Positions 46,309 to 54,936 of a stretch of DNA of 64,000 nucleotides are shown piece by piece. Where the stretch lies: contig NZ_JAFB01000038.1 in the NCBI RefSeq assembly GCF_000519205.1, forward strand, positions 1 through 64,000, written 5' to 3'. The translations under genes and the position numbers were made by a program. Origin of the DNA: Amycolatopsis taiwanensis DSM 45107 (lineage in GTDB: Bacteria > Actinomycetota > Actinomycetes > Mycobacteriales > Pseudonocardiaceae). Below the pieces are notes generated by a model that ran no database searches, was not told the origin of the DNA, and saw nothing but the letters and a program-made list of their open reading frames with translations. How positions within the stretch are numbered: position 1 is the first letter of the stretch; the number at the start of each line of letters is the position of its first letter.

Positions 46309-48246
46309 TCAGAGCCGGCGGCTCCACCAGTCGAGCACGGCTTCGAAGCGCTGGATCCGGTGCCGCGGCCGGCCGGACCGGCTCAGCTCGTGCCCTTCAC
46401 CGGGGAAGAGCAGCATCTCCACCGGCGTGCCCGCACGCTTGAGCGCGACGAACATGCGCTGCGCCTGCTCCACCGGGCAGCGCCAGTCGTGCTCGGAATG
46501 CACCACGGCGAACGGGATCTTGATGCGGTCGGCGTAGCTGAGCGGGCTGCGGTCGAGTTGAGTCTGCAGGTCCGATCCGACGTAGGCGTCGGTGAACATG
46601 TAGCCGATGTCCGAACTGCCGGTGAAGGAGTCCCACGCGTTCACCGCGCGCTCGCTCCACGCCGCCCGGAACCGCTCGCCGTGGTGACTGGCCAGCCAGC
46701 CGGTCATGAACCCGCCGTAGGAGCCGCCCATCACGCCGACTCGCGACGCGTCGAGATCCGGGCGGGTCAGCGCGGCGTCCAGCAGTGCCAGCAGGTCGTC
46801 CGCATCGACCGTGCCGAGCCCGTGCACGATCGCGCGGCCGTGACTCTCGCCGTAGCCGGAGGAGCCACGCGGGTTGCCCATCACCACGGCGTAACCGGCC
46901 GAGGCGTACACCTGTGCCTCGTCGAACAGGCCCCAGTCGTAGGCCGAGAACGGCCCACCGTGGATGACGAGCAGCACCGGATGCGGCCCCTCTCCTTCCG
47001 GGCGCACCAGCCAGCCGTGCACCGGGTAGCCATCGGGCGCGGTGGCCGACAGCTCCTCGACCGGCCGGATTCCCTTCTCCCGGACCGGTTTCGACCAGTC
47101 GGTGAGCACCCGGGTGCCACCGTTTTCGACCACGACGACATCGCCCGCGCTCTCCGGCGTGGCGACCACGGCGACGATCCGCTCGCCGTCCACGGCGAAG
47201 GCACGCACCGCCGCGCGTTCCCCGGTCACCAGCGACAGCTTGTCCAGCGGGACACCGTCGGCGTCCTGCGGGACCGCGCGCAACTCGACGCTCCCCCGGT
47301 TCCCCACGGCCACCAGCACCTGGTCGCCGTAGGGCACCGGGCCACCGGCCGCGGGTGCACACGCCACCGTCTCGGCCTCGGTCATCCGCCTCGGCACCGC
47401 GGGCTCGCCGCCGGTGGCGGGCAGCACGGCCGACCACAACCCGGGGTTCCGCACGTCCCAGTTCGGCCCGACGAACTCCGAACCCAGGTACCAGACGACA
47501 CCATCCTCGCCGACCACGGGATGTTCCGCGTCACCCGCGGTCCGCACGGCGAGCACGGGCTCGCCGCCCTCGGCGGGGACGGCATAGATGTCGGCCTCCT
47601 CCGTGGCGGTGGCACCCCAGTCCCGCTTGGCCACGACGAGCACGGCCCGACCGTCCGGCGTCCACGCGGGGTCAGCCACGTCGACCCGGTCGTCGGTGAG
47701 CGGTTCGAGCTCCCGTGCCTCGTCCTGGATGTCCAAAACGAACAGTCGCTGCCGCCGGTCGACCAGGAAGCCGATGTTGTCCAACCGGTAGTCAAGCCTG
47801 GTGATGTGCCGGGGCGCCTCCTCGTCGGGCTCGGACTTGGTACCGCCCTCGTCAGGCGTCCCGTAGCGGCCCGGCTCGGGGATCCGCGCGGTGAACGCGA
47901 CCCGCCGCGAGTCGGGCGCCCACACCGGCCGGCCCGCACCGAGGGGCAGGTCCGTGAGCTTGCGCGCGTCGCCACCGCCGGTGGGCATCACGTACAACTG
48001 GGGACGGTCTTTCTGTCCGTCGGCGCGCAGGAAGGCGACCCAGCGACCGTCGGGCGAGATCGAGGGAGAGGAGTCCCGCTCGCCGTGAGTCCAGCGCCGG
48101 ACCGCGCCGTCGAGACCCACCTGCCACAGGGTGCCGCGATAGCTGTTGGTTCCGGGATCGGGGTTGGTCAGCCCGGCCAGCAGGAAGTCACCGTGCAAGG
48201 CCGGGGTTCCGGGGACGGCAAGGAGTTCGAGATCGACAGGACGCAT
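46309..48246 (-). CDS. S9-family prolyl oligopeptidase (acylaminoacyl peptidase-like)
   Basis: A 645-residue serine peptidase. The N-terminal ~380 residues form a beta-propeller with WD40-like/TolB-like repeats such as SPSISPDGRWVAF and PVWAPDSRRVAFT. The C-terminal alpha/beta-hydrolase domain has the nucleophile in GGSYGGF, the acid in HSEHDWRCPVE and the histidine in GEGHELSRSG. No signal peptide is visible, so it is cytoplasmic and probably trims peptides. The ATG at 48244-48246 fits the family; the frame extends 33 codons upstream without similarity. Confidence 0.93.
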   Translation of the reverse strand: MRPVDLELLAVPGTPALHGDFLLAGLTNPDPGTNSYRGTLWQVGLDGAVRRWTHGERDSSPSISPDGRWVAFLRADGQKDRPQLYVMPTGGGDARKLTDLPLGAGRPVWAPDSRRVAFTARIPEPGRYGTPDEGGTKSEPDEEAPRHITRLDYRLDNIGFLVDRRQRLFVLDIQDEARELEPLTDDRVDVADPAWTPDGRAVLVVAKRDWGATATEEADIYAVPAEGGEPVLAVRTAGDAEHPVVGEDGVVWYLGSEFVGPNWDVRNPGLWSAVLPATGGEPAVPRRMTEAETVACAPAAGGPVPYGDQVLVAVGNRGSVELRAVPQDADGVPLDKLSLVTGERAAVRAFAVDGERIVAVVATPESAGDVVVVENGGTRVLTDWSKPVREKGIRPVEELSATAPDGYPVHGWLVRPEGEGPHPVLLVIHGGPFSAYDWGLFDEAQVYASAGYAVVMGNPRGSSGYGESHGRAIVHGLGTVDADDLLALLDAALTRPDLDASRVGVMGGSYGGFMTGWLASHHGERFRAAWSERAVNAWDSFTGSSDIGYMFTDAYVGSDLQTQLDRSPLSYADRIKIPFAVVHSEHDWRCPVEQAQRMFVALKRAGTPVEMLLFPGEGHELSRSGRPRHRIQRFEAVLDWWSRRL

Positions 48247-48307
48247 GGCGCCGACGCTACCGCGCCGGTGCCGGGTTTTGGCGCGTCCAGCGAAACCCTG
48301 GCCGGCG

Positions 48308-49276
48308 TCACCGTAGTGACGAAGCCCGTCCCGGAGGGTCACGCCGGGATTTGGCCAGGCTGAGCAATGTTGTGACGGTGAGCACGCCGACGATCACCCC
48401 GAGGGAGAGCCAGTTGCTGAAGTCCAGCCAGTCCGGCACGACGTGATACTCGTTGAGCGCGTGCAGAACCAGTTTCGCGCCGATGAAGCCCAGGATGATC
48501 GCCAACCCGTAAGACAGGTAGACGAGTCGGTTCACCAGGCCGCCGAGCAGGAAATACAGCTGCCGCAACCCCATCAACGCGAAGGCGTTGGCGGCGAAGA
48601 CCAGAAAGCCCTCCTGGGTGATGCCGAAGATCGCCGGGATCGAATCGACCGCGAACAGCAGGTCGGCGCTGCCGATCGCCACGATCACCAGCGCCATCGG
48701 GGTCATCCGGCGCTTGCGGTCGATCGTGATGAACGCCCGGTGCCCGTGGAACTCCTCGGTCACCGGGTAGATCTTGCGCACCCAGCGGGTGAGCGCGTTT
48801 TCCCGGTACTCGGTCTCGTCGTCGTTGCCGCGCAGCATGTTGATCGCGGTCCACAGCAGTACGGCGCCGAAGGCGAAGAACACCCAGACGAACCGCGAGA
48901 TGAGCGCCGCACCGATCGCGATGAACACGCTGCGCATCATCAGCGCGAGCAGGATGCCCACCAGCAGCACCCGGTGCTGGTGGATCACCGGCACCTTGAA
49001 CGACGCCATGATCACCATGAAGATGAACAGGTTGTCCACCGACAGCGAGTACTCGGTGAGGTAGCCGGTGAAGAACTGGGCGCCGTAGTCATGCCCCGCG
49101 AACACCCAGATCCCGGCCCCGAACAGCACGGCGCAGAGGACGTAGAACACGACCCAGCGCGCCGCCTCGCCGGTGGTTATCTCATGTGGCCGGTGGTCCA
49201 CGATCACCAGGTCCACCGCGATCAGGACGAGCAAGCCCACAACGGTGGCGGCCCACAGCCACAACGGGACGTACAT
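48308..49276 (-). CDS. TerC/Alx-family membrane protein
   Basis: A 322-residue protein with 8-9 membrane segments. Family motifs are TGYLTEYSLSVDNLFIFMVI and SADLLFAVDSIPAIFGIT with conserved acidic residues inside helices. The family is implicated in manganese export and metallation of exported proteins, and was first linked to tellurite resistance. The leader resembles a manganese riboswitch and has a hairpin that sequesters the ribosome-binding site (GGAGG 11 nt before the ATG). A terC-type gene near uvrB is common in actinobacteria. Confidence 0.94.
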   Translation of the reverse strand: MYVPLWLWAATVVGLLVLIAVDLVIVDHRPHEITTGEAARWVVFYVLCAVLFGAGIWVFAGHDYGAQFFTGYLTEYSLSVDNLFIFMVIMASFKVPVIHQHRVLLVGILLALMMRSVFIAIGAALISRFVWVFFAFGAVLLWTAINMLRGNDDETEYRENALTRWVRKIYPVTEEFHGHRAFITIDRKRRMTPMALVIVAIGSADLLFAVDSIPAIFGITQEGFLVFAANAFALMGLRQLYFLLGGLVNRLVYLSYGLAIILGFIGAKLVLHALNEYHVVPDWLDFSNWLSLGVIVGVLTVTTLLSLAKSRRDPPGRASSLR

Positions 49277-49286
49277 CTATGCGAAA

Positions 49287-49411
49287 ACCTCCGGTTAGCG
49301 CGCATGGCGCCGAGCCGGAGGTCTCTTCCGCCAGAAACACTGGCCGACGGTGCCGGGGTCCCGCAGGACAACCGTGCTGACGACACCGCCGCGAAGGAAT
49401 ACTCCCCTCCA
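49287..49411 (-). promoter_or_regulatory. Candidate yybP-ykoY-type (Mn2+) riboswitch in the terC leader
   Basis: On the minus strand the leader starts GGAGGGGAGTATTCC, containing the GGGGAGUA block typical of yybP-ykoY aptamers, and continues with a GTCGTCAGCACGG stretch that may be the second metal-binding loop. The 3' part has ACCTCCGG (49315-49322) able to pair perfectly with CCGGAGGT (49287-49294), which includes the terC Shine-Dalgarno. This would control translation by hiding or exposing the ribosome-binding site. The aptamer identity is from memory of the motif; the SD-sequestering repeat is seen directly. Confidence 0.6.
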
Positions 49412-49519
49412 CGTACGCCTGCCATCATGAAGCATGCAGCGGGCGCCGGCCAGCTTAGGTAAGCCTTATCACCTACCGGCCCGCGCAAACTCTCAGGAAC
49501 GCTCGCATACGGTCATGGC

Positions 49520-52288
49520 GTGCCTCGATTCCCGTTTCCACGCACCCGGCGCACTCGCCTGCTGACGCTGGCCGCCGTGGTCGTCATCCTCGCCGCGGTC
49601 GGCCTGGTCTGGGTCCGTTCCGCCGGCGGAGACGGCCCCCCGGTGCGGACCCAGGACGCGATGATCGACGTGCCCGCCGCTCCCGGCTCGGCCGAGCAGG
49701 TACGGCTGGACACCACGATGTACTTCCCGGAACGAACACCGGCGCCCGCGATCCTGCTCGCGCACGGGTTCGGGGCCGACAAGACCAGTGTCACCGGCGA
49801 AGCCCAGGAACTGGCGCGCAAGGGGTTCGTGGTGCTCACCTACTCCGCGCGCGGCTTCGGCCACAGCGCCGGCCAGATCTCGCTCAACGACCCGGACTTC
49901 GAGGTCGCCGACTCCTCCCGCCTCCTCGACTACCTCGCCACGCGGCCGGAGGTGCAGCAAGACGGCCCGAACGACCCGCACGTCGGCGTAACCGGCGTCT
50001 CCTACGGCGGCGCGCTGACCCTCATGCTGGCCGGCCAGGACCGGCGAGTCGACGCGATAGCGCCCGTCATCACCTACAACGACCTGGCGCAAAGCCTGAT
50101 CCCGAACGGGGTCTTCAAGCGGTCGTGGGCGGCGCTGCTGTTCTCCTCGGGAGCCACGGGCGGCGCGGGCGGCGGCACGGGAGCCGAGGCGCCCGAACCG
50201 GGGCAGGCGACCACCGACAGCGCCACCGCCCTCTCTTCCGGGGCCGGCTCGGCCGCCGCCGCTTCGGCGCCGCAGTCGCCGCCGGCGGCACCCGGGAACG
50301 GCGCCTCGTGCGGCCGGTTCACCGCGCGAATCTGCCAGGCCTACACCGAACTGGCCACCACCGGCGTGGCCAGCCCGGCCACCCTGGACCTGCTGCACCG
50401 GGTCTCGCCCGATTCCGTCACCGCGAACATCAAGGTGCCCACGCTGCTGGTGCAGGGCGAGAACGACACGCTGTTCGGGCTCGACCAGGCCGAGGCCAAC
50501 GCCCGGCAGATCACCGCGGCGGGCGGGCAGGTTCAGCAGATCTGGTACGCGGGTGGGCACGACGGCGGCAAGCCCGGCCCGCAGCTGCGCGCCAAGATCC
50601 ACGACTGGCTGCGCTTCCAGCTCACCGGTGAGGGCACCAACCCGGTCAGCGGGTTCCCCTACGACGTCCAGGGCACCCTGCGCGCTTCGGGTGCCCCGTC
50701 GGTCCGGATCGTGGAAGCGGCCAGCGACGTGTCACAAGACCAGACGGTGGCGCTGGCCGGGCCGGAACAGACGATCGTGAATCCTCCGGGCGGGGTGCCG
50801 GCGGCGGTGAGCGGCATCCCCGGACTCAACGGGCTCTCCGGCTCCTCGCGGGCGACCGGCCTGTTCGGCGTCGACCCGCCCGGCCAGTCGGCCCGGTTCA
50901 CCTCGGCCCCGCTGGCCTCCCAGCTCCTCGTGGCCGGGGCGCCCACGATCCGGTTGCGGGTCTCGGGCACCGCGGGCGAGGCCGTGCTGTTCGTCAAGCT
51001 CTACGACGTGAGTCCGGACGGGACCGCCAGCCTGCCGGCGAACCAGGTGATGCCGATCCGGGTCGCCCTGCCGGCCGACGGCAGCCCGGTCGAGGTGCCG
51101 GTGACCCTGGCCGGGATCGTGCGGCCCATCGAGTCCGGCCACCTGGTGCGGATCGTGGTCGGCACCACCGACCAGTCCTTCACCACGCCCGTCGCGCCCG
51201 CCTCCTACCGCGTCTCTCTCGACGGCGGCGTGACCGTCCCGACCGTGCCGGGTCACGCGGTCGGGGCCGGGTGGCCGGTGAACAACCTGCTGGCCATCGC
51301 GGGCGTGGTCGCCGCGGCGCTGGTGATCGCGCTGATCGCGGCGCTGCGCCGGCGGCGGGCACACCACGCCGACCCCGAACTGGCCGAGGTGCCGCTGGTG
51401 ATCAACGGGCTCACCAAGGCATACCCCGGCGGCCTGACCGCGGTGAAGCAGCTTTCCTTCCGCGTCGAACGAGGCCAGGTGCTCGGGCTGCTCGGCCCCA
51501 ACGGCGCAGGCAAGACGACGACGCTGCGCATGCTGATGGGCCTGATCACGCCGAGCGCCGGGGAAATCCGGGTGTTCGGACACCGGATCACGGCGGGCGC
51601 GCCGGTGCTGTCCCGGATCGGCTCGTTCGTCGAAGGCTCCGGCTTCCTGCCTCACCTGTCGGGTGCCACGAACCTCCAGCTGTACTGGGCGGCCACCGGA
51701 CGGCCGGTCGAAAGCGCGCACGTCACCGAGGCGCTGGAAATCGCCGGGCTCGGCGACGCGGTGCACCGGAAGGTGCGCACGTACAGCCAGGGCATGCGGC
51801 AGCGGCTGGCCATCGCGCAGGCGATGCTGGGCCTGCCGGAGCTGCTCGTGCTCGACGAACCGACCAACGGGCTCGACCCGCCCCAGATCCACCAGATGCG
51901 CGAGGTGCTGCAGCGTTACGCGGCCACCGGGCGCACCGTGCTGGTGTCCAGCCACCTGCTGGCCGAGGTCGAGCAGACATGCACGCATGTGGTGGTCATG
52001 CACCGGGGCGCGCTGGTCGCCGCGGGCGAGGTCGGCGACATCGCGGCCGCGGGTGGCGAGGCGACCTTCCGGGTGGACCGGCCGGCCGCCGCCGCGGACG
52101 CCCTGCGCGGCTTCGACGGAGTGTCCCATGTGGACGTCGAGGGCAACCTCGTGCACGCCGACCTGGACGGGCTGCCGCGTGCCGAGGCGGTGGCGGCGCT
52201 GGTGCACGCCGGGGTGGCGGTCGAGCAGGCGGGCCCGCGGCGCCGGCTGGAGGACGCGTTCCTGCGCTTGGTCGGAGAGGATGGGTGA
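49520..52288 (+). CDS. Fusion of extracellular alpha/beta hydrolase and cytoplasmic ABC ATPase
   Basis: This is a 922-residue two-part protein. Residues ~13-33 form a membrane segment. Residues ~45-380 form a CocE/X-Pro-dipeptidyl-peptidase-like hydrolase with S161 in GVSYGG, D316 in GENDTLFG and H347 in YAGGHDGG. Residues ~385-575 look like the C-terminal jelly-roll of such enzymes. A second membrane segment lies at 589-609. Residues ~625-922 form an ABC ATPase with Walker A GPNGAGKTT (659-667), signature YSQGMRQRL and Walker B LLVLDEPTNGLD. A Gly/Ala/Ser-rich insert lies at 210-262. The permease follows. The substrate is unknown, but the hydrolase would face outside and the ATPase inside. 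Confidence 0.88.
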   Translation: MPRFPFPRTRRTRLLTLAAVVVILAAVGLVWVRSAGGDGPPVRTQDAMIDVPAAPGSAEQVRLDTTMYFPERTPAPAILLAHGFGADKTSVTGEAQELARKGFVVLTYSARGFGHSAGQISLNDPDFEVADSSRLLDYLATRPEVQQDGPNDPHVGVTGVSYGGALTLMLAGQDRRVDAIAPVITYNDLAQSLIPNGVFKRSWAALLFSSGATGGAGGGTGAEAPEPGQATTDSATALSSGAGSAAAASAPQSPPAAPGNGASCGRFTARICQAYTELATTGVASPATLDLLHRVSPDSVTANIKVPTLLVQGENDTLFGLDQAEANARQITAAGGQVQQIWYAGGHDGGKPGPQLRAKIHDWLRFQLTGEGTNPVSGFPYDVQGTLRASGAPSVRIVEAASDVSQDQTVALAGPEQTIVNPPGGVPAAVSGIPGLNGLSGSSRATGLFGVDPPGQSARFTSAPLASQLLVAGAPTIRLRVSGTAGEAVLFVKLYDVSPDGTASLPANQVMPIRVALPADGSPVEVPVTLAGIVRPIESGHLVRIVVGTTDQSFTTPVAPASYRVSLDGGVTVPTVPGHAVGAGWPVNNLLAIAGVVAAALVIALIAALRRRRAHHADPELAEVPLVINGLTKAYPGGLTAVKQLSFRVERGQVLGLLGPNGAGKTTTLRMLMGLITPSAGEIRVFGHRITAGAPVLSRIGSFVEGSGFLPHLSGATNLQLYWAATGRPVESAHVTEALEIAGLGDAVHRKVRTYSQGMRQRLAIAQAMLGLPELLVLDEPTNGLDPPQIHQMREVLQRYAATGRTVLVSSHLLAEVEQTCTHVVVMHRGALVAAGEVGDIAAAGGEATFRVDRPAAAADALRGFDGVSHVDVEGNLVHADLDGLPRAEAVAALVHAGVAVEQAGPRRRLEDAFLRLVGEDG

Positions 52289-52335
52289 GGGCGTCGATCG
52301 CGGTCGCGCGCGAACTCGCGGAGGAGAAGGCATGA
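52285..52335 (+). CDS. Micro-ORF C: 16-codon linker ORF between ABC ATPase fusion and permease
   Basis: A GTG-started frame of 16 codons, VRASIAVARELAEEKA. Its GTG overlaps the upstream stop (GTGA) and its TGA overlaps the permease ATG (ATGA). The core at 52296-52325 matches the tail of the repeat before mpg at 29 of 30 bases, although the two places are 50 kb apart on opposite strands. The GCGGAGGAG codons form the permease ribosome-binding site. The frame is most likely a translational relay. Its brevity makes a stable product unlikely. Confidence 0.5.
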   Translation: MRASIAVARELAEEKA

Positions 52336-53288
52336 GCAAGGCGGACCAGGCCGCGAACGCGGCGATCGACACGGGCGTGCACACCGATCCGGCAGCGCTC
52401 GACGAGCTCACCGACGCGGCCGAACACGAGCACTCCGGTGTCGGGCCGGACGGCGGCGTGCTCGGTTACCGGCCCGGCCGCACCCTGCGGCTGGGGGTGG
52501 AGCTGCGCCGGCAGCTTCGCCGGCGGCGCACCCAGCTGGTGCTCGGGTTCGTCGTGGTGCTGCCGTTCATCCTGGTGCTGGCGTTCGAACTCGGTCAGTC
52601 GAACCCGAACCGCCGCTCGGGTGGCTTCGTCGACCTGGCGACGGCGAGCGCGCCGAACTTCGTGGTGCTGGCGCTGTTCGTGTCCGTCGGCTTCCTGCTG
52701 CCCACGATCGTGGCCCTGTTCTTCGGCGACACGGTGGCGAGCGAGGCTTCCTGGTCGAGCCTGAAGTACCTGCTGGCGATTCCGGTGCCCCGCCATCGCG
52801 TGCTGCGGCAGAAGGCGATCGCCTCCGCCCTGCTCGCCCTGCTGGCACTGGTGCTGCTGCCGCTCGTGTCGCTGGGCGTGGGCATGATCTTCTACGGCTC
52901 CGGCGACGCGATCAGCCCGACCGGCGATGCGATCCCGTTCGGACAGAGCCTGCTCGCGCTGGCCATGTCGTGCGGCTATATCGTGATCCAGCTGGCCTGG
53001 GTCGCGGGGCTGGGCCTGCTGCTGAGTGTGCTCACCGACGCGCCGTTGGGCGCGGTCGGCGGCACCGTGCTGGTGGCGATCCTGTCCCAGATCCTCGACC
53101 AGATCACCGCGCTGGGCAGCCTGCGGAACTACCTGCCGACGCACTACGCGTACTCGTGGGTGGATTTCATCGCCACCGATATCGATTGGACGAACATCGC
53201 CGCGGGCGTGCTCTCCGCGATCGCGTACGCGACGGTGTTCTGGCTGATCGCGGCCCGCCGATTCGCGACGAAGGACATCACCAGCTGA
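52332..53288 (+). CDS. ABC-2-type permease partner of the hydrolase-ATPase fusion
   Basis: A 318-residue membrane protein. The first ~65 residues are acidic then basic and cytoplasmic, followed by six hydrophobic segments, the first being QLVLGFVVVLPFILVLAFEL. LFFGDTVASEASWSSLKYLL is the typical ABC-2 export permease loop. With the upstream ATPase it should form an exporter. Start ATG in an ATGA overlap with micro-ORF C. Confidence 0.9.
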   Translation: MSKADQAANAAIDTGVHTDPAALDELTDAAEHEHSGVGPDGGVLGYRPGRTLRLGVELRRQLRRRRTQLVLGFVVVLPFILVLAFELGQSNPNRRSGGFVDLATASAPNFVVLALFVSVGFLLPTIVALFFGDTVASEASWSSLKYLLAIPVPRHRVLRQKAIASALLALLALVLLPLVSLGVGMIFYGSGDAISPTGDAIPFGQSLLALAMSCGYIVIQLAWVAGLGLLLSVLTDAPLGAVGGTVLVAILSQILDQITALGSLRNYLPTHYAYSWVDFIATDIDWTNIAAGVLSAIAYATVFWLIAARRFATKDITS

Positions 53289-53469
53289 CCGGCCTGCAAC
53301 GCAGGCGGGGGGTCACCGTGGGTGGGCGCAGTGAGCCGATGCGTGGCATTTCCGGGAAAACCCCCGCCTGGCCGCGATCCGCCGTGAACCATGCGGACAG
53401 CGGCTGGCGCGGCGTCGCCCCGGCCGCGTAAAGTCTTTTTATTCCCACATCCCCCAGGAGGCACACGCC

Positions 53470-53850
53470 ATGCCTCGTCCGGTTCATTTCGAGGTCCACG
53501 CGACCGATCCCGAGCGGGCGATAACCTTCTACGCCACGGTATTCGAGTGGGGGTTCGAACGCTGGGGCGATACCCCGTACTGGTTGATCACGACCGGCAA
53601 CGGGCCCGGTATCGACGGCGGGCTGGTGGCCAGGGAAGGCCCGCCGCCACCGGAAGGCGCACCGGTGAACGCCTTCCCCGTGACCCTGGATGTCACCGAC
53701 CTCGACTGTGTCACCCGGCGCGTCGAGCAGGCCGGCGGCGGGGTGGTGAGACCGAGAAGCCTGATCCGCGGAGTGGGCTGGCTCGCCTACTGCAAGGACA
53801 CCGAAGGCAACATTTTCGGCGTGCTGGAAAGCGACTCGACCGCCGGGTAG
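53470..53850 (+). CDS. VOC-superfamily (glyoxalase-like) protein
   Basis: A 126-residue single-module vicinal-oxygen-chelate protein. Its strands start RPVHFEVHATDPERAITFY with a metal-type His, and end WLAYCKDTEGNIFGVLE with the usual Asp-Pro/Glu-Gly-N-x-F/G turn. Such proteins act on or bind small molecules including drugs and aldehydes; no target is evident. The ATG has AGGAGG upstream. The 180 bp before it contain no gene. Confidence 0.88.
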   Translation: MPRPVHFEVHATDPERAITFYATVFEWGFERWGDTPYWLITTGNGPGIDGGLVAREGPPPPEGAPVNAFPVTLDVTDLDCVTRRVEQAGGGVVRPRSLIRGVGWLAYCKDTEGNIFGVLESDSTAG

Positions 53851-53874
53851 CTACCGCTGCCGGCTGCGCGCCCG

Positions 53875-54795
53875 TCAGCTCGTGACGCGATGCTGGTGGA
53901 CCCGCAGGTGCAGGGTCGCCAGGTCCAGCAGCGGGGTGTCCACCGACATCGCCCGCGCCCGCGCCACCAGGTCACCGAAGACGTGTTCGACTTCGGCCGG
54001 GTTCCCCGCGGCCACGTCCCGGTACATGGAGGAGGTGATCGGGGACCCGGCTCGGGTGCAGATCGCCGTGGACGCCTCGAGTTCGGCATCGGGCACCGGA
54101 TGACCGGCTGCCGAGGCGACCGCCGCCGCCTCGGCGATGACCGCGCGCGCGAACTCGGCGCCACCCGGAACTGCGGCGACATCCCCGACCGAACCACGCA
54201 TCAGACAGGTGATCGCCCCCAGCGAGGCGATGAACGCCCATTTGCGCCACATTTCCCCGATGATGTCCGCCGAGACCGTGAATTCGTAGCCGTCGACGTC
54301 CAGCTCCTTGCCCAGCTCCGCCACCCGCGGCGAGACGCCGCCGCCCTGCTCTCCCAGCACGAAGCCGGCCAGCGGCCCCACCCGCAGGATGTCGCCGTCG
54401 GCGTTGATCGTGGTCATCACCTTCACCACGCCCCCCAGCACGGATTCCTTGCCGAACCGGGCGTTGAGAGTGTCCAAATGCGCCATTCCGTTGAGGAATG
54501 GCACGATCACCGTGCGCGGCCCGACGGCCGGGGCGACGTCCTCGACGGCCCGCTCCAGCGCGGCGGCCTTCACCGACACCAGCACGACGTCGTACGGTTC
54601 CGCCAGCTCCGCGGCCGTGACCAGCTCAGGCCGGAGGATTTCGTTTTCGCCGAGACCCGTGATGCGCAGCCCGCGCTCGCGCAGCAGCGCCGCCCGCCGT
54701 GGCCGCACCAGGAACGTGACGTCCCGGCCCGCGCGCACCAGCCGCGCTCCGAAGAACCCACCGGTGGCTCCGGCACCGACGACGAGAATCCGCAT
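53875..54795 (-). CDS. Ketopantoate reductase (PanE/ApbA) family protein
   Basis: A 306-residue NADPH-dependent dehydrogenase. The Rossmann motif GAGATGGFFGARL lies near the N-terminus, LVSVKAAALERAVEDVAP and LNGMAHLDTL follow, and the C-terminal helical domain has EMWRKWAFIASLGAITCLMR. Many genomes hold several paralogues, so it need not supply pantothenate. The ATG at 54793-54795 has GGGAG upstream. It follows the tryptophan-dioxygenase-like gene on the same strand with a 141-bp gap. Confidence 0.88.
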   Translation of the reverse strand: MRILVVGAGATGGFFGARLVRAGRDVTFLVRPRRAALLRERGLRITGLGENEILRPELVTAAELAEPYDVVLVSVKAAALERAVEDVAPAVGPRTVIVPFLNGMAHLDTLNARFGKESVLGGVVKVMTTINADGDILRVGPLAGFVLGEQGGGVSPRVAELGKELDVDGYEFTVSADIIGEMWRKWAFIASLGAITCLMRGSVGDVAAVPGGAEFARAVIAEAAAVASAAGHPVPDAELEASTAICTRAGSPITSSMYRDVAAGNPAEVEHVFGDLVARARAMSVDTPLLDLATLHLRVHQHRVTS

Positions 54796-54936
54796 TCCCA
54801 CGCTCCCAACCAATCCGGCCGGCTTCGCCAGACCTGCTCCGGTCCGGCCTGCCGACGCCGGATCCACCAGCCGCCACGGTAAAGGGTGGTTTCCCGGGGC
54901 GCCAAACCGCCTCCATGGGCTGGAAAGGCCACGGCG

